A DNA stretch of 64,000 nucleotides from DATKNA01 sp963755755 (GCA_963755755.1 CAVWLJ010000019.1:62001-126000), one strand, 5' to 3'. Numbered from the stretch's first letter, positions 36,657 through 46,894 are shown. A program made the numbers and translations. Notes: generated by a model from the letters alone, not told the origin.

Positions 36657-37622
36657 ATGACCATCCTCGAGCGCCTGACGGCACTGGCGAACCGGGTCTT
36701 CGCCTGGATGGACGCTCTGCAGCGCCGGCACGGCCTGCTGGGATTCCCCTACGCAGTGATCAAGAAGTACGGGGACGACGACGGCGGGCGCGAGGCGGCG
36801 CTGATCACGTACTACGGCTTCCTCAGCATCTTCCCGCTGCTGCTGCTGGGCGTGGCGATCCTTTCGCGGGTGCTGGTGGCGAACCCTGACCTGCGTCGCC
36901 AGCTGGTCAGCGCGATCGTGCCGCCGGTGCTGCAACCCACGGTCGAGCATGCGCTGACCACCTTGCCGGCCTCGCCTGTTCCGTTGATCGCCGGCCTGAT
37001 CGGCCTGCTGTTCGCCGGAACCGGCATCGCGTTCTCCGCCTACCAGACCATGAACAACGTCGCCGCCGTCCCGCGGCGGCTTCGCCCCGGATTCCTGTCG
37101 CGCTACGTCCGGGTGTTCGTGATGCTGGCGACGCTGCTGCTCGGGGCCCTCGCGGTCGGCGCGCTCACCGTGGCGACGACGGCACTGCCCGACTGGCCGG
37201 GAGCGGAACGCGCGCTCGCGACGCTCGGATCAGCCCTGATCATCTTCGCCGTCCTCCTGCTGGGCGCCAAGCTGCTGCTGGCGCGGCCCGCGCCGTTCCG
37301 TGCCCTCTGGCCCGCGGCCGCCCTGGGCGCTGTGGCGGTGACGCTGCTGCTCGGCGTCGCGCCACCTCTGCTGGCGAGGTTCGTCAGGTCCTCCGGAGCG
37401 GTGTACGGCAGTTTCGCGACGGTGGCCGGCCTGTTCGCGGTGCTCTATCTGATCAGTCAGGCGCTGGTCTACTCGGCCGAGATCGCAGCGGTCCGGTACG
37501 CCGGGCTCTGGCCGCGAGCCCTGGACCAGAACCGGCCCACCGCGGCCGATGTCCGCGTACAGGCACTGCTCGCGCGAGAGCAGGAACGCATCCCGGCTGC
37601 CCGGGTCGAGCTCCGCCTCTAG
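36657..37622 (+). CDS. YihY/virulence factor BrkB family membrane protein
   Basis: Integral membrane protein of 321 aa with six helices. Family motifs: KKYGDDDGGREAALITYYGFLSIFPLLLL (residues ~35-65), AYQTMNNV near 125 and SSGAVYGSFATVAGLFAVLYLISQALVYSAEI near 260. The C-terminal ~45 residues are charged and cytoplasmic. ATG 36657 with GGGAGGG 6 nt upstream. The family is widespread and its transport substrate is not settled; it was once misassigned as RNase BN. Confidence 0.88.
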   Translation: MTILERLTALANRVFAWMDALQRRHGLLGFPYAVIKKYGDDDGGREAALITYYGFLSIFPLLLLGVAILSRVLVANPDLRRQLVSAIVPPVLQPTVEHALTTLPASPVPLIAGLIGLLFAGTGIAFSAYQTMNNVAAVPRRLRPGFLSRYVRVFVMLATLLLGALAVGALTVATTALPDWPGAERALATLGSALIIFAVLLLGAKLLLARPAPFRALWPAAALGAVAVTLLLGVAPPLLARFVRSSGAVYGSFATVAGLFAVLYLISQALVYSAEIAAVRYAGLWPRALDQNRPTAADVRVQALLAREQERIPAARVELRL

Positions 37623-37640
37623 GCGACCTGGCCGAGAGGA

Positions 37641-38639
37641 TCAGATGCTGATCGCGACCTTGCCGCGCACCAGGCCCTCTTCGAGCCGCCGCATCGCTTC
37701 GGGCGCCTCGGCGAGCGGGTAGCTGCGGTCAAGGGTCGGGACGACCTTGCCGGCCTCGATGAGCGCGGTGAGGGTCTCGTAGTCGGCCGCGCGCTCCTTG
37801 GCCATGAGCGGCGCCAGACGCTCCCGCAGGAACGGTGACAGGAGCAGCCCGCGCAGCTGCCGGCCCATGCCGGTCATGCTGCCGGCGTTCTCACCGCCGA
37901 CGAAGACGAGCGTTCCGCGTGGCGCGAGTGCACGCCGCAACCGTCTCACCGACGCGCTGCCTCCGACGTCGAGGATCAGGTCGTAGCGGTGATTCCCGTC
38001 GGCGAAGTCCTCGCGGGTGTAGTCGACGACCCGGTCGGCGCCGAGAGACCTCACCAGGTCGACCTTGGCGGTGCTGCACACGCCGGTGACGGTCGCGCCG
38101 AACGCCTTCGCCAGCTGGACGGCGTAGGTCCCGACGCCGCCGGAGGCGCCGACGACGAGCACGGACTGACCGGCCTGCACCCTCCCGACGTCGCGGAGCG
38201 CCTGCAGCGCGGTCCCGGCCGACACGGGAACCACCGCCGCCTGCGCGAAGGAGAGGTTCATCGGCTTGCGGGCGAGCTTGTCCTCCCGGGCCACCGCGTA
38301 TTCGGCGAAGGATCCCGGAGCCACGCCGTACACCTCGTCGCCGACCGCGAATCGCGTCACCCCTGGTCCCACCGCCGCCACCGTGCCGGCCACGTCGCGC
38401 CCAGAGACCGGGTTCTTCGGTCTGCGGAGTCCGAAGCCGAGTCGCATCACGTAGGGCTTGCCGGTCATCAGGTGCTCCGTGCCCCGGTCGAGTCCGGCGG
38501 CGTGCACCTGAACCAGCACCTCGTCGTCGCCGCTGACGGGACGGGCCACCAGCGCGGGCCGCAGGACCTCCGAGCTGCCGTAACGGTCCTGGACGATGGC
38601 CCTCATCGTGGTCGCCGTGGTCGCCGTGGGGTTCGTCAT
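37641..38639 (-). CDS. NAD(P)-dependent alcohol dehydrogenase, MDR quinone-oxidoreductase type
   Basis: Medium-chain dehydrogenase/reductase of 332 aa. Catalytic N-domain (LVQVHAAGLDRGTEHLMTG, NPVSGRDVAGTVAAVGPGVTRFAVGDEVYG) without the four-Cys structural zinc loop, and a Rossmann domain with VLVVGASGGVGTYAVQLAKAFGA (~165). Probable reduction of quinones or enones with NADPH. Start ATG 38639 (ATG 38642 is adjacent). It is divergent from a TetR gene, with two identical-architecture palindromes between them, so it is almost certainly TetR-controlled. Confidence 0.87.
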   Translation of the reverse strand: MTNPTATTATTMRAIVQDRYGSSEVLRPALVARPVSGDDEVLVQVHAAGLDRGTEHLMTGKPYVMRLGFGLRRPKNPVSGRDVAGTVAAVGPGVTRFAVGDEVYGVAPGSFAEYAVAREDKLARKPMNLSFAQAAVVPVSAGTALQALRDVGRVQAGQSVLVVGASGGVGTYAVQLAKAFGATVTGVCSTAKVDLVRSLGADRVVDYTREDFADGNHRYDLILDVGGSASVRRLRRALAPRGTLVFVGGENAGSMTGMGRQLRGLLLSPFLRERLAPLMAKERAADYETLTALIEAGKVVPTLDRSYPLAEAPEAMRRLEEGLVRGKVAISI

Positions 38640-38668
38640 CATGATCCCGTCCAAGCTCGTCTGCGAGT

Positions 38669-38681
38669 CGTACTTAGTACG
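38669..38681. promoter_or_regulatory. TetR operator 1 (CGTAC-TTA-GTACG)
   Basis: Perfect 5-bp palindrome with a 3-nt centre, 27 bp upstream of the dehydrogenase start and 24 bp centre-to-centre from the matching site at 38693. Confidence 0.65.
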
Positions 38682-38692
38682 AAGGACGCTAC

Positions 38693-38705
38693 CGTACACT
38701 GTACG
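38693..38705. promoter_or_regulatory. TetR operator 2 (CGTAC-ACT-GTACG)
   Basis: Second palindrome with the same arms as operator 1, 40 bp before the TetR ATG. A possible -10 (TACACT, 38695-38700) overlaps it, so binding would block transcription of the regulator gene. Confidence 0.65.
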
Positions 38706-38745
38706 AAAATGTCGAGGGTGCTCGTGAGAGGACCGAGGACGGTGC

Positions 38746-39484
38746 ATGGCTGAACCAGATGCCGAGGGCAATGGCCGCCGTCCTCGGCTGAGCCGGGAGC
38801 GCGTGCTCCAGGGCGCTCTCTCCGTGGCCGACACAGGTGGCCTGGCGTCGCTGACGATCCGCTCCCTCGCCGAGGAGCTCGGCGTCAAGCCGATGTCGGT
38901 CTACTACCACGTCGCCAACAAGGACGAGATCCTCGCCGCGCTCGTCGACATCGTCTTCGGCGAGATCCAGCTTCCCGTGCCCGGCCGGGACTGGCGGTCG
39001 GAGATGCGCAGCGCGGGCCCACTCGGCGCGTGAGGTCCTGGCGCGACATCGCTGGGCCATCGGGCTGCTCGAGTCGCGGAGCAATCCGGGGCCCGCCAAC
39101 CTGCGCCATCACGACCGGGTCATCGCGACACTGCGTGCGGCCGGGTTCTCGCCGGAACTGACGGCGCACGCCTACGCGCTGATCGACAGCTACGTCTACG
39201 GCTTCGCGCTGCAAGAAGCCGCCCTCCCCTTCAAGGGCCCGGAGAGCGTGGGCGACGTCGCCGAACCGATCATGAGACGCATGTCGGAGGGGGAGTACCC
39301 GCACCTGGTCGAGATGGCGACGTCGTACTACCTGCAGCCCGGCTACGACTTCGCCGACGAGTTCCGGTTCGGGCTGGACCTGATCCTCGACGGACTCGAG
39401 AGAGCGCTCACCTTGGATCGCTCCTCGTCCTCGCCCTCGGATGGGCGCGTGCAGGCTCCGACGGGGCGCTCCGTGCCGCGATGA
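38746..39484 (+). CDS. TetR-family regulator (frame interrupted)
   Basis: Repressor of about 245 aa. HTH at residues ~18-65 (LSRERVLQGALSVAD, then IRSLAEELGVKPMSVYYHVANKDEIL). The ligand domain (AREVLARHRWAIGLLESR, AYALIDSYVYGFALQEAALPF, FADEFRFGLDLILDGLE) is the TetR_C_1-like type. The two parts are in different frames; removing one G near 39015 (GCGGGCC to GCGGCC) joins them. ATG 38746. Divergent from the dehydrogenase it presumably represses through the CGTAC-N3-GTACG sites. Confidence 0.8.
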
Positions 39485-39571
39485 GTTCCGGCGACGTCCC
39501 GCGTCTGTTCTGGTGACCCTCGCCGGCGACGCCGTACGACGCCGCCGGCGCGAAACAGCACGGAGGAGACC

Positions 39572-40387
39572 ATGACGACCACGCCGAACCAGCCGACCAC
39601 GACGCTGTCCGGTCGCCCGCCCGTCGTCGACCTGCCCACCTGGCAGGCGGCGCGGGACGAGCTCCTGGTCCGCGAGAAGGCCCACACCCGTGAGGGCGAT
39701 GCCATCGCCGCGGCCCGCCGCCGGCTGCCGATGGTGGAGTTCGACGCGACGGTCGAGGTCGTCGGAGCCGACGGCCCGGTCCCGTTCCTGGACCTGTTCC
39801 GAGGCCGCGACGAGCTCGTGGTCTACAAGCACATGTGGTACGACGGCGCGCCGCACCAGGGGCAGTGCGAGGGCTGCACCACCACGGCCTGGCAGCTGAA
39901 GGACGCCGTCTACCTCAACGCCCGCGGCGTCTCGTTCGCCGTCCTGACCACGGGCCCGTGGGACGAGATCGCCTCGTACGTCGAGTTCATGGGCTACACG
40001 CAGCCCTGGTACTCCGTACGCGACCTCGACGAGCCGGTCGGCGGCAGCATGGGTTACGTCACCTGCTTCCTGCGCGACGGCGATCGCGCGTTCCTCACGT
40101 ACTCGACGACGGGCCGTGGCAACGAGCCGGTCAGTGGGTTCCTCAGCCTGCTCGACATGACGCCCTACGGCCGCCGTGAGGCGTGGGAGGACAACCCGGC
40201 GGGCTGGCCGGAGGCCCCTCAGGCCGGCTCGCCGGTCGGTGGGCACGGCGTGCCGACCTGCTGGTACTGGCGCTCGGACGCCGACGGGAACGCCGCCTGG
40301 GGTCCGACGAGCCGGCCCGTGCCGCAGTGGACGCGCCCCGGCGCGACCCCGGTCGAGACCCTCGGCCGACAGGGCCACGACCACTGA
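39572..40387 (+). CDS. DUF899 family thioredoxin-like protein
   Basis: Protein of 271 aa of the DUF899 (AhpC/TSA-like) family. N-terminal helix VVDLPTWQAARDELLVREKAHTREGD, then R-LPMVEFD, LFRGRDELVVYKHMWY and a GQCEGCT motif at ~105, an active-site-like C-x2-C of the thioredoxin fold. YVTCFLRDG and WYWRSDADG follow. ATG start with CGGAGGAGACC upstream. Function is not established; a redox role is inferred from the fold. It is 88 bp downstream of the TetR gene, so co-regulation with it is possible. Confidence 0.85.
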   Translation: MTTTPNQPTTTLSGRPPVVDLPTWQAARDELLVREKAHTREGDAIAAARRRLPMVEFDATVEVVGADGPVPFLDLFRGRDELVVYKHMWYDGAPHQGQCEGCTTTAWQLKDAVYLNARGVSFAVLTTGPWDEIASYVEFMGYTQPWYSVRDLDEPVGGSMGYVTCFLRDGDRAFLTYSTTGRGNEPVSGFLSLLDMTPYGRREAWEDNPAGWPEAPQAGSPVGGHGVPTCWYWRSDADGNAAWGPTSRPVPQWTRPGATPVETLGRQGHDH

Positions 40388-40435
40388 CCCGCCGTCGGCC
40401 GCGCGGGGTCATGCAGGCATGAACGAGCCGTGCCG

Positions 40436-41518
40436 TCAGGGGGTCAGCACGTAGAACCGCCAGAAGTCGTTCTCGATCGGCGCGACGACGCAGTCGGCGA
40501 AGCCGGCCAGACGCGCGTACGTCCGCACCGTTTCCTCGCGCATCACCGTGCCTGTCCCGGCCGCGTCGTCGCCCACCATTCCCACCGGGAGGCATGCAGG
40601 ACGCTCATCCCGTAATACAGCCGCTCCACGTCCCCGGCGTCCACCGCGAAGCGTTCGGCCGTCCTCTCGTCGGCCACGAGCAGGTTCCCGCCCGGTGACA
40701 GGAGCTTCCGGGCGGAGGTCAGCACCTCGACGGGGTGGGCCAGGTCGTGCAGCGCCTCGAACACCGTCACCAGGTCGTAGCGCGCCGACAGCATCGAATC
40801 CGCCGCGTCCCGACAGGAGAACTCCACCCGGTCCTCGACGCCGCTGCCCCTGCGGAGTTCCTGCGCCTGCTCGATCGAGGCGGGGTCCAGGTCGATGCCG
40901 TCCACCCTGACTTTCGGATAGGCGCGGGCGATCGCCAGGCTCGACCGACCCGCACCGCAGGCGAGGTCGGCGACACGGGCAGGTGGGTCCGCCAGCAGAC
41001 GATCGTGGATGGCGGGCACCGCCGGGAACCACTCGGCCGCCAGCAGGTTGTCGAACAGCGGCCGGGTGAACCGCTCCTGCCCCTGGCGGATGTCCGGGCC
41101 GTAGTCCGCGTACGGCACGCCCTGGCCGGTTCGGAAGGCCGCGAGCACGGCGTGAATCGGGAGGACGCCGGCGACCATGAGCTGGGCCATGGGCGCCATG
41201 TAGTACGGGCTGTCCTCGCCCAGGAGCACCTCTGCATGGCCCGGCGGTAGGGAGTAGCGACGCCGGGCGTCGCCGGCGGAACGCTCGGACCACCTCCAGG
41301 AGGCCGCTCATGGCCTGCTGCTCGAGCCATTCCCGCGCGTACCGGGCGTTCACCCCCGCGGCGACCGCCAGTTCCTCCGAGGTCGACGGCCCCGCGTCGG
41401 CCAGGGCGCGGTAGAGCCCCAGCTGGTCGCCGAGGTAGACACAGAACAGGTCCGATGCGCCCAGCGCCTGGCCGAACAGGCGTTCGGCCAGGGCGCCGGC
41501 AGAAGCGACAGGAGTCAT
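40436..41518 (-). CDS. SAM-dependent methyltransferase with N-terminal winged helix (frame interrupted)
   Basis: Class I methyltransferase of about 359 aa. An N-terminal dimerisation/winged-helix part (LYRALADAGPSTSEELAVAAGVNARYAREWLEQQ, residues ~35-75) and a Rossmann domain with motif I ADLACGAGRSSLAIA (~190), DGIDLDPASI and DLVTVFEALHDLAHP. The C-terminus (EETVRTYARLAGFADC-VVAPIENDFWRFYVLTP in parts) is in the start frame. Frame changes are near 41285 (one extra base) and 40560 (two). ATG 41518 overlaps the stop of the upstream methyltransferase gene. Small-molecule O- or C-methylation is likely; substrate unknown. Confidence 0.72.
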   Translation of the reverse strand: MTPVASAGALAERLFGQALGASDLFCVYLGDQLGLYRALADAGPSTSEELAVAAGVNARYAREWLEQQAMSGLLEVVRAFRRRRPASLLPTAGPCRGAPGRGQPVLHGAHGPAHGRRRPPDSRRARGLPNRPGRAVRGLRPGHPPGAGAVHPAAVRQPAGGRVVPGGARHPRSSAGGPTCPCRRPRLRCGSVEPGDRPRLSESQGGRHRPGPRLDRAGAGTPQGQRRRGPGGVLLSGRGGFDAVGALRPGDGVRGAARPGPPRRGADLRPEAPVTGREPARGRREDGRTLRGGRRGRGAAVLRDERPACLPVGMVGDDAAGTGTVMREETVRTYARLAGFADCVVAPIENDFWRFYVLTP

Positions 41519-42298
41519 GGCTTCACGGCGATCACGTAGCGCAGGACGTTGTCCTGCCGGAGCGAACCGTCGGGCTTGCGGTCGGCGGTCAGGACGGCGT
41601 CGACCACCCGGCGCACGTCGGCCGCTCCCGCGACCGAGATGACCTTCTGCAGGGGCCCGGCCGAGGTGTGGGCCTGCCAGGCCTCGTCGAGGGTGGCGAA
41701 CGTGATCGGGAACGGCACCTCGGCGCCGCCGTCCACGTTGAGGCCGGCCTTGACGAGGAGGTCCTCGACGACACCGGCGTCGCTCAGCGCCAGCGGCGCG
41801 GGCGTACCGGGCGGCGGCGGGGCGAGGGACCGCAACCGCGCGAAGAGCCCCTCGGTCTCGCAGCGCGCGGGGTCGCCCCAGATCCCGATGACGACCCGGC
41901 CGCCGCTGCGGCACACCCGCGCCAGCTCGGCGACGGCGGCCGCGGGGTCGACGGCGTACTGGACGGAGTTGAACGCCGTGACCACGTCGAAGGTCCCGTT
42001 GCCGTACGGCAGCTCCTGGATGTCGCCGACGCGCAGGTCCGCGGACGGCGTCCGCTCACCCGCGATCTCGAGCAGTTCGGGCGTGGCGTCGAGACCGCTG
42101 ACGACCGCCCCCCGGGCGGCTGCGTCCGCGACGGCCTGGCCGCTGCCGCAGCCGGCGTCCAGGAGTTCGCGGCCCTGCAGCGGTTCGAGGGCGTCGAGTG
42201 CCGCCGCGTACAGCGGCCGCATCCGCTGCTCCAGGGGTCGTGGACCACGTGCGGGCGTGGGAACCCCACAGTGCTGCCTGAGCTGGTGCCGATCCCAT
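41515..42298 (-). CDS. Class I SAM-dependent methyltransferase (frame interrupted)
   Basis: Methyltransferase of about 260 aa of the Methyltransf_11 type. WGSHARTW near the start, motif I LLDAGCGSGQAVADAA (~60), VSGLDATPELL, RVGDIQELPYGNGTFDVVTAFNSVQY and VIGIWGDP. The frame changes near 42236; removing one C from ACCCCTGG restores WSTTLEQRMRPLYAAALDALEPL. ATG 42298 is chosen because GGAGGAG lies 6 nt upstream; ATG 42304 abuts the Shine-Dalgarno. Coupled to the next methyltransferase (ATGA). Divergent from the LuxR-type regulator gene, a candidate controller. Confidence 0.78.
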
Positions 42299-42464
42299 GG
42301 CCATCTCCTCCGGTTCGTGAACCCCGATCGGCCGGTCCGTCCGGCCGAGAACGTGCTCACACGGTCGCTTCGGGGGAGGTGCCGCCACATCCGTAGCCAC
42401 CCCGGACCCCGCCCCGGAGCCAGCGGCTGGTCCCGGGTGGGGGGAGAGGGATCACACTGGGGAG

Positions 42465-45212
42465 GTGGAACAGCCCGGTCTCGCCCCGGGAGCGTGAGGT
42501 GCTGGCCCTGCTGGGCCGGCAGCTGACGCACGAGGAGATCGGGCGCCGGCTCTTCATCTCGGTCCGCACGGTCGAGAGCCACGTCGCGTCCCTGCGCCGC
42601 AAGCTCGCCCTGCCCGACCACCGGGCCCTGGTCCGGTACGCCACGGTGCACGCGGACGACGCCGGGTCGGGGCTGCTGGGGACGCGCCCGTCCGCGCCGC
42701 TGACCTCGTTCGTCGGCCGCGGCGGGGAGCTGGCCGCGCTGCAGGCCGCCGTCCGGGACGCGCGCGTCGTGACTGCCGTCGGGCCGGGCGGCGTCGGCAA
42801 GACGCGGCTGGCGTGGGCGGCGGTGAGCGCGCTGGCGCCGGAGTTCGACGGCGTCCGCTGGGTCGACCTGGCTCCGCTGACCGAGGCCGTCCGGGTCGAC
42901 GACGCGGTGGCGAGGGCGTGCGACGCGCCGACCTCGAGCCGCCTGGGACCGGTCGAGGCGCTCGTCTCGGCCTTCGGAGCGCGCGCCGTCCTGCTCGCGC
43001 TCGACAACGCCGAGCACGTGGTCGACGCCGTCGCCGTCCTCGTCGAGCGGCTCGCCCTCGCGTGCCCGCAGCTGCACCTGCTGCTGACGAGCCGCGCCCG
43101 CCTGGCGCTGCCCTTCGAGCGTGTGGTCCGCATCGAGGGCCTGTCCCCGGGCGTCGGAGGGCGACGCCGTCGCCCTCTTCATGGAGCGGGCGACGGCCGC
43201 CGGCAGCCCGCCGCCGGACGACGGCTGCGCTGCCGAGGATCGCCGCCGTGTGCTCGGCGGTGGGCGACCTGCCGCTGGCCGTGGAGCTCGCCGCCGTCCG
43301 GATGCCGTCCCTGGGACTGGACGGCCTGGAGCGCGGCCTGGTCGATCAGTCGCGACTGCTGACCGGAGGCAGCCGGATGCACGCGCGGCACCGGTCCATG
43401 CAGGAGACGTTGGACTGGAGCGCCGCGCTCCTGGACGAGTCCTCGGTGCGGGCGCTGCACCGCCTCGCCGTGCTCGTCGCGCCGTTCGACGGCGACAGCG
43501 CGGAGGCGGTCGCCGCCTTCCCGCCCCTCACCGCGCCCGACGTGCGGGCGGGGCTGGCCCGGCTCGCCGAGCACAACCTCGTCACCCCCACGGCACACAC
43601 CGAGCCGCTCCGGTTCCGCATGCTCGAGCCGGTCCGGCAGTACGCGGCTGGCGCGCATGGACGGCGACGACGAACCGGCCTACCGGCAGCACCTGCGGTG
43701 GTGCCTGACCACCGCCGGCTCCCTCACCGAAGGGCGACGCCGATGACGCCGTGGGGGCGGTCGCGGACGACGTCCGCGCAGCTCTCGCCTGGGCCGCCGG
43801 GCGGCTGGGGGAGCGGACCGCAGCCGCCTCGCTCGCGCGGACGTTCGGGCTCCTGCTCTACCGGGACGGCGACCTCGACGAGGCCCAGCAACGCCTCGAA
43901 CAGGCGGCGTCCTTGGAGCCCGACGCGGTCGCTGGCCGTGCGTGACCTGGCGCGCGCGGCCGCCGTCGCGAAGTGCCGGGTGCGGCGGGGACGACGCCCT
44001 GCGCCTCGAGCTCGCCGCAGCGGCGAGGGCGGGGGAGGTCGGCGACGACGAGGCTGGAAGCGCGGGCTCTCGCACGCGCCGTCGAACTGCTGAACCGCTT
44101 CCCCGGCATGTTCGCCCACCTGCCGGCCCCCGGCGCCGTCGCCGAGTTCGCGGCGTCGGCGCGTCGGCTCGGCCGGGACGACCCCCTCGTGGCCGCGACC
44201 TGGCCGTCGGCGCCGCCGGTTACGCCGCGGCGAGACGGCACCCCACCGACGGCCGTCGCCGCGGCCGCCCTGGACGCCGCCCGGAACGTCGGGGACGCCG
44301 TCCTGGAGAGCAGCGCCCTCGACAGCATGACCGCCGCGGCTCTGGCCGAGGGCGACGTCGTCCGCGCCCACCTGATGGCGCAAGGGCGTCTGACGGCCCT
44401 CCCACCGTGGCGCGAGGAGCCGGCCGCGGGGCTCGAGCTCAAGGACGCCCTGCACGTCGCCACCTTCTGCGCGCTCGGTGCCGGCGACCTGCCGGCGCCC
44501 GCGTCGGCTGCGCGCGGCCAGCAGGAGTTGCCGTTCGTGCGTCACCGCCGCGACCTGGCGGACGACGAACTCGCCGCGCCCGCTGCGCTCTCGGGCGACC
44601 TCGACGACGCGGTCGAGACGGGCCCGCGCTTCCTCGAGGAGTGGAACGCGGCGGGCCGGCCCATGGCGGCCGGACGCGGCCTCGCCCCCGCCGCCGTCGC
44701 TCTCGCGCATGGTCTGCGCGGCGACCGGCGCGCCCGCGACGAGTGGCTCGCCGTGCTGGCCGAGATCCGCGGGGTGGCGAGGCCGGACGCCAACCGGAAC
44801 TCCGGGTACGGCGAGCTCTTCGAGGCCCTCGTCCGCCTCCACGACGATCAGCCCTCGGCGGCCTTCGAGGCGCTCGCGGAGGCGGACAGCGGGACCTTGT
44901 ACGCCTGGGTCTTCCGGCAGTGGATCGCCGCCGTCCGCGCCGAGGCCGCCGTGCTCGCAGGAGCGCCGGACGCCGGAGCTCTCGTCGGGATCGCGAGCGA
45001 GGTCACCGCCGGGAATCCGATCGCCGCGGGGATCGCGGCACGCGCCGCCGCACTCGTCGCGGGGCGACGCGCATACGTGCATGGAGCTGGCGGGAGCGTT
45101 CGATCGGTGTGGGACGGCGTACCAGGCCGAGCGGACTCGGATGCTCTCCCTTCGCTGCCCGAAGGGCCCCACCTCCGGCAGCATTCAGCTGACGTCTCCG
45201 GCGCAGTCGTGA
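42465..45212 (+). CDS. Large ATPase regulator with N-terminal LuxR HTH (nine apparent frame interruptions)
   Basis: Regulator of about 912 aa if repaired. An N-terminal LuxR-type HTH (SPREREVLALLG, then RRLFISVRTVESHVASLRRKL), an AAA/NB-ARC ATPase with Walker A GPGGVGKTRLAW (~110), ALDNAEHV and LLLTSRARLALP, then a long TPR-like alpha-helical C-terminus (TQ-type ETLDWSAALLDESSVRALHRLAVLVAPFDGDSA). The frame steps by +1 near 42476, 43156, 43222, 43647, 43735, 43924, 43977, 44050 and 45080. Eight repair by dropping one extra base, usually a duplicated G; the one at 45080 is less clear. That pattern points to sequence error, though decay of this gene cannot be excluded. Divergent from the methyltransferases. 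Confidence 0.65.
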
Positions 45213-45397
45213 TACCCGATTTGGGCGAATCGCCGAAGGTATCCGTCGCGCACCGGATAGCCGATTCAGGTCATGAGTAGCCTCTGCCGCCCCTGGGTCC
45301 CTCCGGCCATCTGCGGACCGGCAACGGCGTGACGATCAGCCGGTGACCACGAGTCTCCGAGACGGCAACACTGCGGTCGGATCCGGCGGTGCCGCCG

Positions 45398-46867
45398 TCA
45401 GGACACGAGGTCCTGCAGGGTTTCCCGGGCGCCCTTGCGGTGCAGCGAGTCCAGGACGGCCAGGTAGGCGCTGGTGAACCGGTCGTCCTCGACGAGGTCA
45501 CCGAACAGTTCCCGGTTGCGCACGAACGCCAGCGGGTCGGAGCGCTGCTCGCGGGCGGCTGCGGTGACGGTGTCGGAGAGGCGGTCGACGACCTCGATGG
45601 GCTTGCCGTCCTCGTCGACGCCCTCCGCGTAGCGTGCCCAGCTGGCCACGATCGCTGCGGACAGGGCGATGGGGCCTCCCCGCTGGAGGTTGTGCCGGAT
45701 GACGGGAAGGAGCCACTTGGGGATGCGGTCCGAGCTCTCGGCGCACAAGCGGGCGATCGTGTCCCTCACTTGGGGGTTGGAGAAACGCACGATCAGGTTC
45801 CGCTTGTACTCGTCCAGGTCGATGCCCGGGACCGGTTCCAACGTCGGCGTCGCCTCTTCGTCCATGTAGGCGAGCAGGAACGTCGCGAAGAGCGGGTCCT
45901 GGCAGGCGTCGTGCACGAGGCGATAGCCGGCGAGGTAGCCGAAGTAGGCCACGGCCTGATGGCTCGCGTTGAGCAGCCGCAGCTTCATGAGCTCGTACGG
46001 CTCCACGTCCTGGACGACTTGCACGCCGGCGTCCTCCAGAGGCGGACGTGCCTCGAACCGGTCCTCCAGCACCCACTGCGTGAAGGGCTCGCACACCACT
46101 GGCCATCGGTCGGTGATCCCGTAGCGCCGTGCCAGTTCGGCGCGGTCGTCGTCCGTCGTCGCGGGCGTGATCCGGTCCACCATCGAGTTGGGGAACGCGA
46201 CTTCCCGGCTGACCCAGTCGCCGAGTTCGGGGTCCCGCAATGCGGCGAAGGTGGCGAAGCTGTTGCGCGCGATGTTCCCGTTGCCCTGGATGTTGTCGCA
46301 GGAGACGACGGCGAACGGTGGGAGGCCTCGCTGCCGCCGCCGGACGAGCGCCTCGGTGATCAGGCCGAACGAGGTCCGAGGAGGCGCTCCCGACCGAAGG
46401 TCGTGCCGGACGCCGGGGTCGTCCTCAGCGAAGCGGCCCGTGACGGCGTGAATGTTGTACCCGCCTTCGGTCACCGTGAGAGAGACGATGCGGGTGCCGG
46501 GGTCGGCCATCCGTTCGATGACCGTGTCGGGGTCGTCGGGAGCGAACAGGTACTCGACGATGGAGCCGATCACCCGTGGTTCCATCGTGCCGTCGGGGTG
46601 CTTGACGACGAGGGTGTAGAGCCCGTCCTGAGCTGTCATGACGTCCGCCATGTGCCGGTCCGAGGGCAGCACGCCGACACCGCAGATGCCCCACTCCAGG
46701 GCCTTGCCGTCGTTCATCAGGCGGTCGAGGTACATCGCCTGATGTGCCCGGTGAAACCCTCCGACGCCGACGTGCACGATGCCCACGCGCACGTCGCGGC
46801 GTTCGTAGGCCGGTATCGCGATCTCAGCCGGGAGCGAGGACAGGTTGTCGGGAGTGAGGGGCAGCAT
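45398..46867 (-). CDS. Mannitol/polyol 2-dehydrogenase (long-chain MDH family)
   Basis: NAD-dependent polyol dehydrogenase of 489 aa, the normal length of the mannitol 2-dehydrogenase/fructuronate reductase family. N-terminal Rossmann GIVHVGVGGFHRAHQA (~35), VSLTVTEGGY, SCDNIQGNG (~195) and MVDRITPAT, with the catalytic-lysine region MKLRLLNASHQAVAY (~300). It oxidises mannitol, arabitol or sorbitol to the ketose. ATG 46867 with AAGGA upstream. Last gene of the polyol operon (SBP, two permeases, Zn-dehydrogenase), 28 bp after it. Confidence 0.9.
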   Translation of the reverse strand: MLPLTPDNLSSLPAEIAIPAYERRDVRVGIVHVGVGGFHRAHQAMYLDRLMNDGKALEWGICGVGVLPSDRHMADVMTAQDGLYTLVVKHPDGTMEPRVIGSIVEYLFAPDDPDTVIERMADPGTRIVSLTVTEGGYNIHAVTGRFAEDDPGVRHDLRSGAPPRTSFGLITEALVRRRQRGLPPFAVVSCDNIQGNGNIARNSFATFAALRDPELGDWVSREVAFPNSMVDRITPATTDDDRAELARRYGITDRWPVVCEPFTQWVLEDRFEARPPLEDAGVQVVQDVEPYELMKLRLLNASHQAVAYFGYLAGYRLVHDACQDPLFATFLLAYMDEEATPTLEPVPGIDLDEYKRNLIVRFSNPQVRDTIARLCAESSDRIPKWLLPVIRHNLQRGGPIALSAAIVASWARYAEGVDEDGKPIEVVDRLSDTVTAAAREQRSDPLAFVRNRELFGDLVEDDRFTSAYLAVLDSLHRKGARETLQDLVS

Positions 46868-46894
46868 CTGCGTCCTTGAGGGTCGTGGTGCGGG

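Noticed and set aside
42465..45212. Calling the LuxR-type gene a true pseudogene
   Set aside because: All nine shifts are +1, most are repaired by removing one extra base, and long conserved stretches lie between them; decay would be expected to include deletions and stop codons. Left as a possibility.
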